Position numbers and translations under genes: made by a program
NCBI GenBank assembly: GCA_026826555.1
Contig: JAKSZT010053887.1
Coordinates: 62,908,167 to 62,972,166 of the forward strand
DNA length: 64,000 nucleotides
Source of the DNA: Tolypeutes matacus
Taxonomy: Eukaryota; Chordata; Mammalia; Cingulata; Chlamyphoridae
Reading direction: 5' to 3'
Notes under the pieces: generated by a model
The model's database searches: none
What the model was told of the DNA's origin: nothing
Seen by the model: only the letters and a program-made list of their open reading frames with translations
In this document: piece by piece, positions 41,401 to 49,165 of the stretch
Position numbering within the stretch: position 1 is the stretch's first letter
Layout of the letters: each line of letters opens with the position of its first letter

Positions 41401-42902
41401 GATTACATTTAGAAATTTTTAGAACTCTTGTAGCAGTATCTATTGGTGCTGCCTTGAAAGTTTTCAATACTTGAGGAAAGTTTACTACTTCCTAAGTTGC
41501 TGCAACTTTGAAAATTCAACCATATTCAACACTACAAGAGAGAATATAGGTACTAAAGGGTAATATGTGATTGAAGTAGGTCTTGTAGACAGAGTTAAAA
41601 CTATAAAATCCCAAAAGTAATTGCCTGTATTTTAGGAAGGTGGTATGAATAAGAATCTTATTTCATGACATGTAGAAATGTAATTGGAAAAAAAAAAAAA
41701 CTAAGCCAACCTCCCTCCCTTCCTCTTTGCCTCCTTTCCTCCTTCCTCCCTCCCTCCCTCCTTCAAAATTTGGAGAATAAAGTAATTTGTAGCCTGGGCA
41801 TACCTGTTTTATCATGTCTTTAAAATAGTTTTAAAGATTTACTAGTTGAAAAATAATAATACTGATAGTAAAGATCACTTTATATATAGCTCTCAAATAA
41901 ACCTACTCTTGGAATACTGTATTAAAGAGTACAGGTGGGGAAAAGTGAAGTTTATAATTCTATCCATAATTTCTGACCATTTAAGTTACCCTATTATTTT
42001 ATTAAGTTTCACATGTTCATCTTTCCAAATTATGAAACATTATTTTTTTAACATTAAAGTCAGTGTAACAACTCTTGGGATGAAAACAGTTGGATAACAA
42101 AATAGAACTTCTATCACTGCTTTGGCCTCCAAACCCCTACCTAAGCATGATTCCTTCAACTATAGACAAAAAATGGAAGATGAAAATAAGCTTAATACAT
42201 TTGCATTGATCATCAATATTTGTAGTGCAATAGGTGTCAACTACAATGTACTTAATCCTGAAAATGGAAGGTACAAATTTCATTTTTTGAAGATGAGATA
42301 CCAGTTATACACCAATTAAAGAAAAAATATTCAATAAACCAGCAAACCTGCTAAGCATATATTGTTTAATTATCAACATGTTTTGAGAAACATTTTTAGA
42401 AACAGCCATGAAATTTCAGAGTACAAAGAAACAGGATTGGGTTTTGGCTTCTTATTTAATCTGGTTCATGGCTTTAGTGAGCTAGTAAAAGTCCTATTTT
42501 TCTGGTAGTAATTTCTTTTAAACTTAACTTGTTAACATTGATATTTCCTTTCAGCTATTTTGTCTATTATTCCCCTGAAATTCGTATATACTCTTGTAAA
42601 GACTCCTGCATATCCATAGATAGACCATTACTAAAACAATACGTGCACCTCCCTCTGTTACAGCAATGATCACAGAAGTTGCCCTGCATTTGTAAACAGT
42701 TGCACGGTATTAGGGGAGAGAGTGACAGTGGAGTTTGCTTCTCTGACAAGGCAATCGTCATCAGTAATTCAGGTTTCATGACTTTACCTTTTCAAATGAA
42801 ATTTAATCCGGTAACGTTATCTACTTTTATTATTATTTTTCTAATTCTTTTAAGTAATGATTAAGTTACTTTTAACATTTTGTTTTCCTACCTTTCAGAC
42901 AT
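17339..42902 (-). CDS. Seven-exon leucine-rich repeat protein (249 aa), complete gene, join of exons listed below
   Basis: Seven exons join to 750 nt: ATG at 42902-42900, stop TAA at 17341-17339. Junction phases agree at all six introns (2, 0, 1, 0, 2, 2) and no internal stop appears. Protein layout: residues 1-52 Ser/Thr-rich and probably disordered; 60-95 charged and helical; four LxxLxLxxN leucine-rich repeats near 127-137, 148-158, 170-180 and 194-203; an LRR cap around 210-226 (NYRKQ ... LPNLKLLDG); C-terminus KMCTIS, whose last four residues fit a CaaX box. The repeats resemble the SDS22-like class, usually protein-binding scaffolds in the cytoplasm, centrosome or cilium. An X-box-like site lies upstream of exon 1. 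No symbol is assigned because I do not securely recognise the orthologue. Exon joining is inference from splice sites and phase; the LRR identity is read directly from the translation. Confidence 0.85.
17631..17694. repeat. Two adjacent perfect hairpins in intron 6
   Basis: GGTCAT (17631-17636) pairs with ATGACC (17644-17649). A stronger hairpin has 11-bp arms at 17664-17674 and 17684-17694 around a 9-nt loop. Confidence 0.8.
18280..18478 (+). mobile_element. MIR SINE
   Basis: Contains 'atgatctcatttaatcctcacaaggtaggtg', then 'attttaagtaacttatccaagatcataaagctggtaggtgacagagc', the consecutive core blocks of MIR. In intron 6 of the LRR gene. Confidence 0.8.
18479..20522. other. Intron 6 sequence without recognised features
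   Basis: AT-rich intronic DNA; short open frames here lack splice or family support. Confidence 0.4.
20523..20720 (-). CDS. LRR gene coding exon 6 (198 nt, three LRRs)
   Basis: Acceptor tatattttgtatccag and a near-consensus donor ACA|GTAAGT. Encodes residues 148-212 plus CA. Visible repeats: [22 protein letters not shown] and [10 protein letters not shown], followed by the start of the LRR cap (EFHQNYRK). The exon is 198 nt long with phase 2 at both ends. Confidence 0.88.
20721..23430. other. Intron 5 of the LRR gene
   Basis: 2.7 kb between exons 6 and 5. A small L1-tail-like stretch lies near 21110-21190 ('cttttctgtatttaaaagtttc'). Nothing else assigned. Confidence 0.5.
23431..23573 (-). 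CDS. LRR gene coding exon 5 (143 nt, first LRR)
   Basis: Excellent acceptor (cttatttgtttttccttcag) and donor AAG|GTATCT. Encodes residues 100-146 plus two bases. The segment [14 protein letters not shown] is a canonical leucine-rich repeat strand and turn. The split codon AG+C completes Ser147 and leads directly into the next repeat in exon 6, as expected for neighbouring LRR exons. Confidence 0.85.
24435..24735 (+). mobile_element. L2 LINE 3' end, sense
   Basis: Contains 'aatgccatctcctcaaggaggc', 'cagatggtaagctctatgagc' and 'atgcctagcatgtactaggacctcaata', the ordered blocks of an L2 tail, interrupted by an A-rich run near 24625. Confidence 0.65.
25390..25800 (+). mobile_element. L1 LINE 3' fragment, sense
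   Basis: Contains 'gaaacatgcaaatgctcaataaaatatgaaaatatgttcaacc', the conserved L1 ORF2 C-terminal coding stretch, followed by a degraded 3' UTR. Intron 4 of the LRR gene. Confidence 0.6.
25801..27924. other. Intron 4 sequence without recognised features
   Basis: Short open frames on both strands near 25.8-26.9 kb overlap one another and show no homology I recognise. Confidence 0.4.
27925..28280 (+). mobile_element. L2-type LINE fragment, sense
   Basis: The 116-codon open frame at 27929-28279 follows the layout of the L2 ORF2 3' coding end ('cttctcattgcctaccacataa', 'caatcttatcccaatctcc', 'ccactattttccagcctca'). This is LINE-derived sequence, not a gene. Confidence 0.5.
28281..30278. other. 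Intron 4 sequence without recognised features
   Basis: Open frames at 28399-28764 and 29127-29411 (plus) have no splice sites in phase and no recognised motifs; treated as chance. Confidence 0.35.
30283..30442 (+). mobile_element. MER5A-like hAT element
   Basis: Opening 'tagtgtagtcctcatatcgtg', a middle block 'aatctgtatttttcac' and a closing 'caagtttgagaacctg', in MER5A order. Confidence 0.55.
30660..30975 (+). mobile_element. L1 3' UTR end, sense
   Basis: Shares 'atgtaaaccatgggctatagttaa', 'catcaattgtaacaaatataccac' and a closing 'tttttctgtaaacctacaac...aataaa'-like end with the copies at 36590 and 51884. This is the last few hundred bases of an L1 family. Confidence 0.65.
31929..32002 (-). 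CDS. LRR gene coding exon 4 (74 nt)
   Basis: Encodes the end of Tyr75 and residues 76-99, beginning [15 protein letters not shown]. Donor AGG|GTGAGA; acceptor cccatcag. A second acceptor 10 nt upstream (attttaaag, at 32013) has the better pyrimidine tract and would give an 84-nt phase-0 exon, but only the 74-nt form joins exon 3 in frame. If exon 3 were skipped, the 84-nt form would join exon 2 in frame, so alternative splicing is possible. Confidence 0.75.
32536..32602 (-). CDS. LRR gene coding exon 3 (67 nt, helical segment)
   Basis: Encodes residues 53-74, with the charged stretch [15 protein letters not shown], then one base of codon 75. The donor is GTGAGT, preceded by T rather than G. 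The acceptor (ttttaagaacag) has only a weak pyrimidine tract, making this the least certain internal exon. The phase fits both neighbours, and an in-frame TAA just upstream limits the exon to this stretch. Confidence 0.6.
33185..33300 (+). mobile_element. Possible hAT/MER relic
   Basis: 'taaaccatagaaccttttattcttggagcaatccatgggac...agactttgggaaa' resembles a hAT-type MER element. Intron 2 of the LRR gene. Confidence 0.35.
33355..33435 (-). mobile_element. Possible MIR fragment, antisense
   Basis: The minus strand reads 'ccaaggtcattcagtgagtaa', like the MIR core. This explains an apparent splice donor at the same place. Confidence 0.35.
34075..34240 (-). mobile_element. L2 LINE 3' end, antisense
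   Basis: 'gactcaataaatatttttgagg', then 'tgtgacaggcactcagtcag', 'aggatacaaagttgaacaaaat' and 'cttgaaaaactcatattctg' follow the reverse of the L2 tail in order. Confidence 0.65.
34605..34615 (+). repeat. C11 homopolymer
   Basis: Eleven consecutive C, 116 bp downstream of exon 2 in the direction of transcription. Confidence 0.9.
34731..34875 (-). CDS. LRR gene coding exon 2 (145 nt, Ser-rich N-terminal region)
   Basis: Acceptor with a strong pyrimidine tract (gctttttctctcactcag) and donor CCG|GTAAAT. The frame opens with one base completing Ser4 and gives residues 5-52, rich in Ser and Thr with a basic patch ([10 protein letters not shown]) and ending SDSGISSP. It ends on a codon boundary. 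The exon keeps several CpGs in CpG-poor surroundings. A second acceptor 8 nt downstream (ctcctcag) would change the phase and break the join to exon 1. Confidence 0.75.
34876..36585. other. Intron 1 sequence without recognised features
   Basis: AT-rich; nothing assigned. Confidence 0.4.
36590..37545 (+). mobile_element. Xenarthran L1-type 3' UTR copy, sense
   Basis: About 950 bp shared in order with 50637-52210: 'gggctctggggacatccagaca', 'cccagagacttaatctttgg', 'tggacaaccaacaaaag', 'catcaattgtaacaaacttaccacactaat', then a closing block and A-rich tail. Assigned to an L1 3' UTR because the last block matches mammalian L1 ends; the upstream half could belong to another retroposon. Confidence 0.6.
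37845..37897 (+). repeat. (CT)n-(CA)n microsatellite
   Basis: CT repeats interrupted by ttttc, followed by (AC)6. Confidence 0.95.
38340..38410 (+). mobile_element. MIR SINE fragment
   Basis: 'tgtgaccttggacaagtcacttaatagctctga' is the MIR core. Confidence 0.65.
38505..38700 (+). mobile_element. MIR SINE
   Basis: 'gagcacttgccatgtgctagacactg', 'catttaattatcacaatcacc' and 'gtgaggaaactgaggcatagaga' in MIR order; well preserved. Confidence 0.85.
38701..40616. other. Intron 1 sequence without recognised features
   Basis: Overlapping frames on both strands near 39780-40026 have no family resemblance that I can support. Confidence 0.35.
40617..41087 (+). mobile_element. Long DAS SINE variant with internal minisatellite
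   Basis: tRNA-like head ('agaaacggatgtggctcaag', 'gtccagggttcgcttcc'), a 17-bp tandem array, a GA-rich middle and an A-rich tail, in total about 445 bp (40630-41074). It is flanked by a perfect 13-bp duplication, gaaaaatatacag (40617-40629 and 41075-41087). This is the long DAS subtype. Confidence 0.93.
40719..40820 (+). repeat. 17-bp tandem array, six units, inside the SINE
   Basis: Six consecutive 17-bp units, each starting GCTGGCCC (the last GTTGGCCC), with divergent 3' halves such as acgtggcga and atgtggagt. Confidence 0.95.
41088..42880. other. Intron 1 sequence; C/T-rich microsatellite at 41710-41764
   Basis: Holds a (CCTT)/(CCCT) tract at 41710-41764. A Cys-rich 70-codon frame at 42567-42779 (minus) is noted but not supported as coding. 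Confidence 0.45.
42892..42902 (-). CDS. LRR gene coding exon 1 (11 coding nt, start codon)
   Basis: Encodes Met-Ser-Glu plus two bases (AG) before a donor reading AAG|GTAGGA. The start codon has G at -3. The split codon AG+C from exon 2 gives Ser, so the N-terminus reads MSESSSVGN. The 5' UTR extends rightward toward the X-box at 43064. Placement rests on phase, the donor and the promoter-like context; such a short coding piece cannot be shown by coding potential alone. An upstream exon with a different start remains possible. Confidence 0.6.
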
Positions 42903-43060
42903 GTCGTGCCAGTTCATAAAGTTCCTCTGGCCTTCATAAAGCTATTTTTCAGAAGGCATTTTTTCATCTTTGTTCCCAGGAGAGGGTGTGAGAGCTGTCC
43001 GAGAATCTGCAGCCTCTTTTGGGGGGGTCTCCCAAGGATTCACCGTGACCAAGGACACAA
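42903..43060 (-). promoter_or_regulatory. Probable 5' UTR / exon 1 leader with a short upstream ORF
   Basis: The stretch between the X-box and the start codon is richer in G, C and CpG than its surroundings. It holds an upstream ATG at 42967-42965 whose frame stops at 42916-42914 (17 codons), ending 11 nt before the main ATG. The transcription start is not determined. Confidence 0.45.
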
Positions 43061-43063
43061 GCT

Positions 43064-43076
43064 GTTTCCTAGCAAC
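43064..43076 (-). promoter_or_regulatory. X-box-like RFX-binding site
   Basis: The plus strand reads GTTTCC-T-AGCAAC, two inverted half-sites separated by one base, as in the X-box motif bound by RFX factors. It lies 162-174 bp upstream of the proposed start codon of the LRR gene. RFX sites are typical of ciliary gene promoters; the functional role here is inferred. Confidence 0.5.
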
Positions 43077-43089
43077 GTGGCCCTTTAGA

Positions 43090-44340
43090 AGGTATTGTTA
43101 CTAATCTCTTAGAGTTCATCAAAGGAATTCCTGTGCTCCTGAACAGCGATAACCTTGTTTCCCCAGAGTTGTCTAAATCGTGCTTTAACTGAAATTTGAC
43201 CACAGAAACACAAATGAGAGCGGCAGGGACAAACGTTCATAGAATCCTTGCTGTCTTCAGTTACATTATTGCTTGAATTGTTTGCATTTGGCCTGGGTTT
43301 TGTTGAAGTGGTACTTGTGCAATATGTCCCTCAGTATTTGGGTTCTTTCTTCTCTTCTGTAGTTTATAAAATTCCTTTGAATTGAAGACAGGGGATTCTT
43401 AAGAAAAATAATATATTTTTATTTCACTGCACATTTTTTGCAACTTTTCACAAAAAGAAGAGTATGTTAAATTATATTCTAAACTCATTTGTTGACTCAA
43501 TGAGTCTTCTAGGAGTGTCTACTATGTGCATAGATAGCGCTGTGCATTTTTAACTTCATGATCAGGTACAAAGTAAAAGTCTTTAACCTGCTATTTACAT
43601 GTCTTCTTTTCCCAAAATAGAAAAATGTTAGCTATGTTTTTGAGGACTGAGAAATTGTCATTTGCCCAAAGAACAATAAATTCTTCCATTGTCTTTACCA
43701 CTTCAGAGAAGGAGACATTTAGAAAATCACTTTATTCAAAATCTAGATTCAAAATAACATATTTGGCATGTGTTGGAAGAAACATGTTTTTCCTTTTCTT
43801 TCATTTTCCCCACAATTCATCCATACACTGAACAAGTTTCAATAAACTGTGTGTTTCATATCAAAATATTGAAAACATATTTCCCTCCACATTAAGTTTC
43901 CATCAGAACTTATATAACAAAATTAAATTTCCTCCAATTTGTATACAGTAAACTTTAGGCTGAAAGTTAGTGTACATACCTTCAAAACTAAAAAATATAA
44001 TTTAAATTATTTGATAAAGATCTACAAATTGATTTGATTCTACCCAAATTAACATAATTTTTAAAAAGCTATCAAATACCTAATATATTATAGCTCTGTT
44101 TTCTGGATATTTTGCCATGTTAGATGTAGAGATGCAAACTGACAGACATTTCCTTTTACTCTTATCTTTTCTAAGCATCTTGAGAATTGCCCCAAGTCCC
44201 AAAATTCTAAATAGATACCATTCAAAAATGAATGAGAAAAAAAGAAACAAATCACAACTGGTCTTAACTCATCTTTCTAGCTTCATAGCCCACTACTTTG
44301 ACTCCATTCTCCCACTTGCTTCAAATATATGCTATGCCAC
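43090..44340. other. Upstream flank of the LRR gene
   Basis: CpG-bearing DNA to about 43260, then AT-rich sequence; a short L2/MIR-like piece near 43490-43560. No gene seen. Confidence 0.4.
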
Positions 44341-44344
44341 ACCC

Positions 44345-44480
44345 AAGTGGTTCTCAACTCTGACTTTGCCTCAGAATCATCTTGAGTGCTTACAAAAAAT
44401 TCTAACAGCCAGGCCCTTCCCCAACCAAAAAAATAATAACATCTGGAGATGGCGAGGACCCAGTCATTATAATGTTTTAA
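44345..44480 (+). mobile_element. MER5A-like hAT element
   Basis: 'agtggttctcaactctgactttgcctcagaatcatcttgagtgctta' followed by 'ccaggcccttccccaacc' is clear MER5A order; 3' end degraded. Confidence 0.75.
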
Positions 44481-45015
44481 AAGATTCCTGTCATACACCT
44501 TCAACTTTTCATTTTCATATACTTACATGTGTGCAGCAGAACATGGTTTCAAAAAAAATACACCACTGCACTGTTGCTCACGCTTGAAAATGTATAACCC
44601 TTTATCTCCAGGTGTTGCCTAGCAATCACACTAGATTCCCAGCTCCATTCTTTCCCTCAGTCTTGCAGATGATATTTGCATAAGTTCCCTTCTCTCTTCT
44701 AACTTTTATCATCCCTGGCCCAATCCTACTCTGACCTGAGTACCACAGTGTACCACCAATCATTTACCCACCTACCTGCATTTACCTACCCATTTACTCT
44801 GTCTTCCCTCTTCATCAGGTATGACTTATCAGTGATCCTATCTTCAGTTTTGGACAAGATTCTATCACTTGATCTCTATTAAAGGCCATTCATCTGGAAA
44901 TTCTCTCCCCCCTCCTGCATCATCAATTTTTCCTCTCTACTGTATAATTCCCACAAGGACACAAATATGTTATCCATGCTATAATTTTCTCATCTTGAAA
45001 CAATACACAAGAGAA

Positions 45016-45100
45016 ATGGGTGTAGCTCAGTTGTTTGAATACCTGCTTCCCATGGACAAGGTCTTGGGTTTAATCCCTGGTATCTCCTAAAAAAAAAACT
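45016..45100 (+). mobile_element. Short DAS-I type SINE
   Basis: About 80 bp, little more than its tRNA-like head: 'atgggtgtagctcagttg' and 'gtcttgggtttaatccctgg', then an A-run. Possible 7-bp duplication tacacaa. Confidence 0.8.
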
Positions 45101-45129
45101 ACACAAAACATCTTTCTTCTGTCCACGTC

Positions 45130-46170
45130 TCCCTTTAGCTTTCATACCTCTGCTTTACTTCTAACTGTAGTATGTGGGAAAAGCCTCACGAGTTGTCTAT
45201 GCTTGATATCTCCAATTTCTCTCTTTCTCAGCTATCTTGAACTCATTCAAATACTGCTTTCATTCCACCACTCCACTGAAACTACACTTGGCAAGGTAGC
45301 TAAAGTCTTCAATTGCTAACCAATGGTCAATTCCTAGTCCTCATTTCCTTGATTTATCAACTGCACCAAATCACCCTTTTTCCCCCGGAAGCATTCTCTT
45401 CATTTGACTTCTAGGACTCCACACTCCACAAATTTTCTTTTTTGCTTCATGGTCTATTTTGCTATTCTCTATTCATCCCCTCAATCTCTTAACACTGGTT
45501 GGCCCAGAACTCAAGTCTTTAGACTTCTTTGCTCTCTTAACTCACTCTATTAATGATCTTATCCATTCTCATGACTTTAAAAACCATCTATATGCTAATG
45601 AGTTAAAAATTTATAACTCTAGCCTAGCCCTCTCTCTATTCCTTGAATCCCAGACTCATATATTCACCTGTCAACTTGAAATTCCTTCTGGATGTCTTTT
45701 GGTATACAAATCTTAGTGTTCCAAAAATAAATTTCTACACCTCCTGTCCAAATTTTCAGCTCCTTTCAGCTCCTCCAGCTATTAAGACCAAAAAGCATAG
45801 AATCATCCTCAGCTACTCTTTTTCTCAAATACCACATCCAGTCATTCGTGAAATCCCATGAACACAATGTTCAAAATATATTCAGAATCTGACCACCTCT
45901 CTCTACCTCCACGGCTTCAAGCCCAGTAAGAGAACCTGACATTTCTTATTAGTATCATTATGACATCTCATGGTCTCTAGCTTCAGATGATACCTCCCTA
46001 TAATTTATCTTCAAATACAGCAACCAGAGTGATCCTGTTAAAATCTGTAATCCTGCAGATGATTCATGTCACTCTTCTGATCAAAACCCTTCAATGGCTA
46101 CCCATATCACAAGGTAAGAATCAGTGTCCTTACAAGGACTACAAAGCACTGATGTATCTGATACGTGTAT
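45130..46170 (+). mobile_element. L2 LINE ORF2 relic, sense
   Basis: Three frames carry L2 reverse transcriptase and C-terminal features in order: near 45550-45620 HSHDFKNHLYANELKIY, where the catalytic YADD is decayed to YANE; a middle block 'cagaatctgaccacctctct'; and near 46080 TLQWLPIS...YKAL. Frames are shifted relative to one another, so the copy is dead. Confidence 0.8.
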
Positions 46171-46203
46171 ATATATATATATATATATAATATTATATAT
46201 ATG
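46165..46203 (+). repeat. (AT)n microsatellite
   Basis: Alternating AT run directly after the L2 relic. Confidence 0.9.
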
Positions 46204-46864
46204 ATAATTTCCAAAACTTGAAAAATACTTTTGATATGTCCCCCAAACAACCAAGTTTTAAACTGTCTAAAGCTCTTTGACAACTTCCAAATTGACAATT
46301 ATCAGTCAATGACAGCTAAGCCATTGATATTTGCTGTTGGACATTTAATGCTCAAAAAAATTCATCTACTTTTCTCTGAAGCCTTATGATCAGTTAAAAT
46401 AAGGAGTATCCTAAATTTGGAACATGACTTGTTTTAAAAAATTACTATTTGTAAGTACTTTTCTGTGGGATGGAGGATTTTCTCAAAACACAGTATAGAG
46501 TTTGAGATTAGCTTAAGACAATGGCAGCAGCTTAGCTACCAGCTTTCTAGTATTTCCTCCAAAAATGATACAAAACAAGAAGAGAAACTTACATCTAAAC
46601 AAAACTTACATTTAAATAAAAACTATGTACTCAGCATATCTTGGGAACAAAGATAGTGAAAATTCAAAATAACTGTGAATAAAAATCCATGTGTGTCTCT
46701 CACATGACTTTAGGGCATTATCTCATGGCAAGACCTTAGGGAAGACAAAGGCAGACCAGGAACAGTGGTGAAGACAGAAGAGGGAAGAGGCCTAAAGTTG
46801 ATCCAAAACTATTGCTAGAAGTCCATTTTGATTTAAGTGCACTTGTACTCAAAACTGCTATAAA

Positions 46865-47190
46865 AAGTGTCCAGGGCCAACTCCTGCTCTCCAGTTCCTC
46901 AGGCTTGCCTTGGACAACTAACAAAATGACGATGATGGACAAGTCTCATCCCCAAAACAAGGAGTATCTTCAACTGTCAGCAAAACAATTCCTTTCCTCT
47001 ACCCCATAATATCTGTGTTCCTTCTCAGTCTGAAGAAGTCAGAGTGGAGATCATCCCAAATCCCTCAAGATTTAAGAATGAACAAAAAAAAAAGGGGGGG
47101 GGGGGCTAGTATAACCACAGACCAAAGCAGATTTATTGTTATTGTAGTTATTATCTAGTGTTAATGGAGTAACTTGTAACATTGATATTA
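46865..47190 (+). mobile_element. Xenarthran L1-type 3' UTR fragment, sense
   Basis: Shares 'tggacaactaacaaaatgacgatgatggac', 'aaggagtatcttcaactg' and 'accaaagcagatttattgttattgtagttattatct' with 36590 and 50637. Contains an A10-G12 run at 47084-47105. Confidence 0.6.
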
Positions 47191-47441
47191 AAAAAAAAAA
47201 ATGTCTGGGCAGAGCAGAGAAAGGACTATAGGGAAGCTTCAAAGTATACAAGATGTAGAACAGTCAGCATGATATAAAGGGGCAGTCTTTGAAATACAGA
47301 GCTTCTGGGATAGAAAAAGGCAAAAAGGAAGTGATGTGCTTTTTGGCAATTGGGAGATCAAGGGGGAAAGAAGAGAAAAGGGAAAACTTAAGGTCTTGCA
47401 AGCCAAAAGATGATCACTACATGAAAGCACTCACAACCCCT

Positions 47442-47945
47442 CTTGAGACAGGTAGAATAATGGCCTCCCAAATATTCCCACTTCCTAATCCCTGGAACCT
47501 ATGAATATGTTACCTCACAAGGCAAGAGGGAATTAAGGTAGCAGATAGAATAAAGGTTGCTAATCTGTTGACCTTAAAATAAAGAGATTATCCTGGATTA
47601 TCCAAGTGAGCCTAATATAATTCCAAGGATGCTCAAATGTGGAAGAAGGAAGAAGAGTCAGTATCAGTGGATGCAATATGAAAAAGATTCTGCCTGCCTT
47701 TGCTGGCTGTGGAGATTTGAAGGGACCTACCAGACAAGGAAAGGAAGAAACCTCTAGAAGCTTGAAAAGGCAAGAAAATGGATTCTCCTCTAAAGTCTCC
47801 AGATTGCAAACCTTCAAACATCTTTTAGCTCAGTGAGACCCATTTTGGACTTGTGGTCTTCAGAAACGTAAGATAATAAATATTTATGATTTTAAAACAC
47901 TAAGTTTGTGGTAATTTGTTACAGCATCAGTAGGAAACTAATATA
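47442..47945 (+). mobile_element. MLT1-like MaLR LTR, sense
   Basis: Near-complete order of an MLT1A-type LTR: 'gaataatggcctcccaaatatt', 'ctggaacctatgaatatgttacc', 'gattatcctggattatcc', 'cctctagaagcttgaaaaggc', 'gtgagacccattttggac', 'taagtttgtggtaatttgttacagc'. No coding part. Confidence 0.88.
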
Positions 47946-47999
47946 CCTCCCCACATAGTACCTCTGTACACCATTAAAGCAAATAAAATGAACCCTAAA

Positions 48000-48968
48000 A
48001 GTGACTGCATTTTACCATACTAACAAAAGAAGCCACCATGAAACTAAGAATTTTGAAACAAACACCAATATCATAAAAATGAACAAGAGTAAATTCAAAA
48101 CGTCCATACAGAGCTACTGAAAAAAAAAATCAGGAAATGAAATTTCACATATATCAACTAAGAAAAATTTCTGCTCCTAGAAAACAACCATGAAAGCAAA
48201 GTTAACTGTAATTCAACACTTTAAACAAAATTAAGTATACTCAAAATAGCATGTGAGGATATGTAAAACTACTTATATCACAAATTAAAAACTAAAAACA
48301 GAAATGGGCAAAAAGAGGAAGAATTGATTGGAACTCAGTAAAGAAATGATTGAAAAAGACAAATTTATCTCATAAATGAAGAATTGCAAGATGCTCAAGG
48401 AAGAAGAGACTCAAATGAAAATCTAATCAGTGGTATTGAAGAAAAGCAGTAAAACGACCAAGAGAATGAAAATGACATGAAGATAGAAGTAAAAATGGTC
48501 AAAGACAAAGTAGTAGAAATAAAAAACATATGAAAAAGGAATAATAATCATGTTATAGAAGTACCTAAGTGGAAAGACAAAACAATGAAACAGAGCTAAT
48601 ATTTAATTATTTAAAACTATAAACTTCTCCTCCCCCAAAGAAAAATTTCAAGAAATAGGAAAAGTTCTGAATCTACAAACGAAAGGGTTTACCAGCACTT
48701 GGGAGAATTAACCCAGAATGAACAACTCCAAGACATAACTTGATTTTTAAAAATTGGATTTAAAAGATAAAGATAGTATCTTAAAGGCCTCTATGCAAAA
48801 GGTAAAATAACTTATAAGGGCAAAAGAATTAGAGTGGTATCAGACTTTTGAAAAACAGCATAAAAATCACATTTTTAACTCAATTTTAAAAAATTAAATT
48901 TAATTAATTTTTTAAAATTCAATTTAAAATCACATTTTTAAATTCAACTTAAAAAATTGAATTTTAGG
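48000..48968 (+). mobile_element. HAL1/L1 ORF1-region relic, sense
   Basis: A-rich coiled-coil-type ORF1 sequence with stops, then an RRM-like part ('ctgaatctacaaacgaaagggtttaccagcacttgggagaatta'). Order fits HAL1-type L1. Interrupted by two SINEs. Confidence 0.6.
48863..48966 (+). repeat. Direct repeat, about 40 bp, 63-bp period
   Basis: Copies start at 48863 and 48926, both beginning aaaatcacatttttaa, separated by a palindromic A/T-rich stretch. Confidence 0.75.
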
Positions 48969-48969
48969 G

Positions 48970-49065
48970 GTTGGATGTGGCTCAACTGGTTGGGCATCCA
49001 TCTCCCATATAGAGGGACCTGGGTTCAATCCCCGGGACCTCCCGGTTAAAAAAAAAAAAAAAAAA
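48970..49065 (+). mobile_element. Short DAS SINE, first of an adjacent pair
   Basis: 'ttggatgtggctcaactgg' and 'ctgggttcaatccccgggac' plus an A19-like tail. Flanked by the 14-bp duplication attgaattttaggg (48956-48969 and 49066-49079). Confidence 0.9.
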
Positions 49066-49079
49066 ATTGAATTTTAGGG

Positions 49080-49165
49080 AGCAGATGTTGCTTAGTGGTT
49101 GAATGCCTGCTTCCCATATATGAGGTCCTGGGTTCAATCCCCAGTATCTCCTAAAAAACAAAACC
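49080..49165 (+). mobile_element. Short DAS SINE, second of an adjacent pair
   Basis: 'agcagatgttgcttagtgg' and 'ctgggttcaatccccagtatc'. Starts at the base after the right duplication of the first SINE; its own right flank carries gaatttta, matching part of the same target. Confidence 0.85.

Noticed and set aside
42567..42779. Cys-rich 70-codon minus-strand frame near the LRR promoter, considered as exon 1
   Set aside because: No good donor in the required phase; the 42902 start with its GTAGGA donor fits exon 2 exactly. A plus-strand frame of similar quality overlaps it.
44117..44587. 156-codon plus-strand open frame, the longest in the window
   Set aside because: It runs through a MER5A element and low-complexity sequence, and has no splice context or recognisable domain.
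45459..46190. Open frames with reverse-transcriptase-like motifs, considered as a domesticated gene
   Set aside because: Catalytic motif decayed and frames shifted between blocks; a plain L2 relic.
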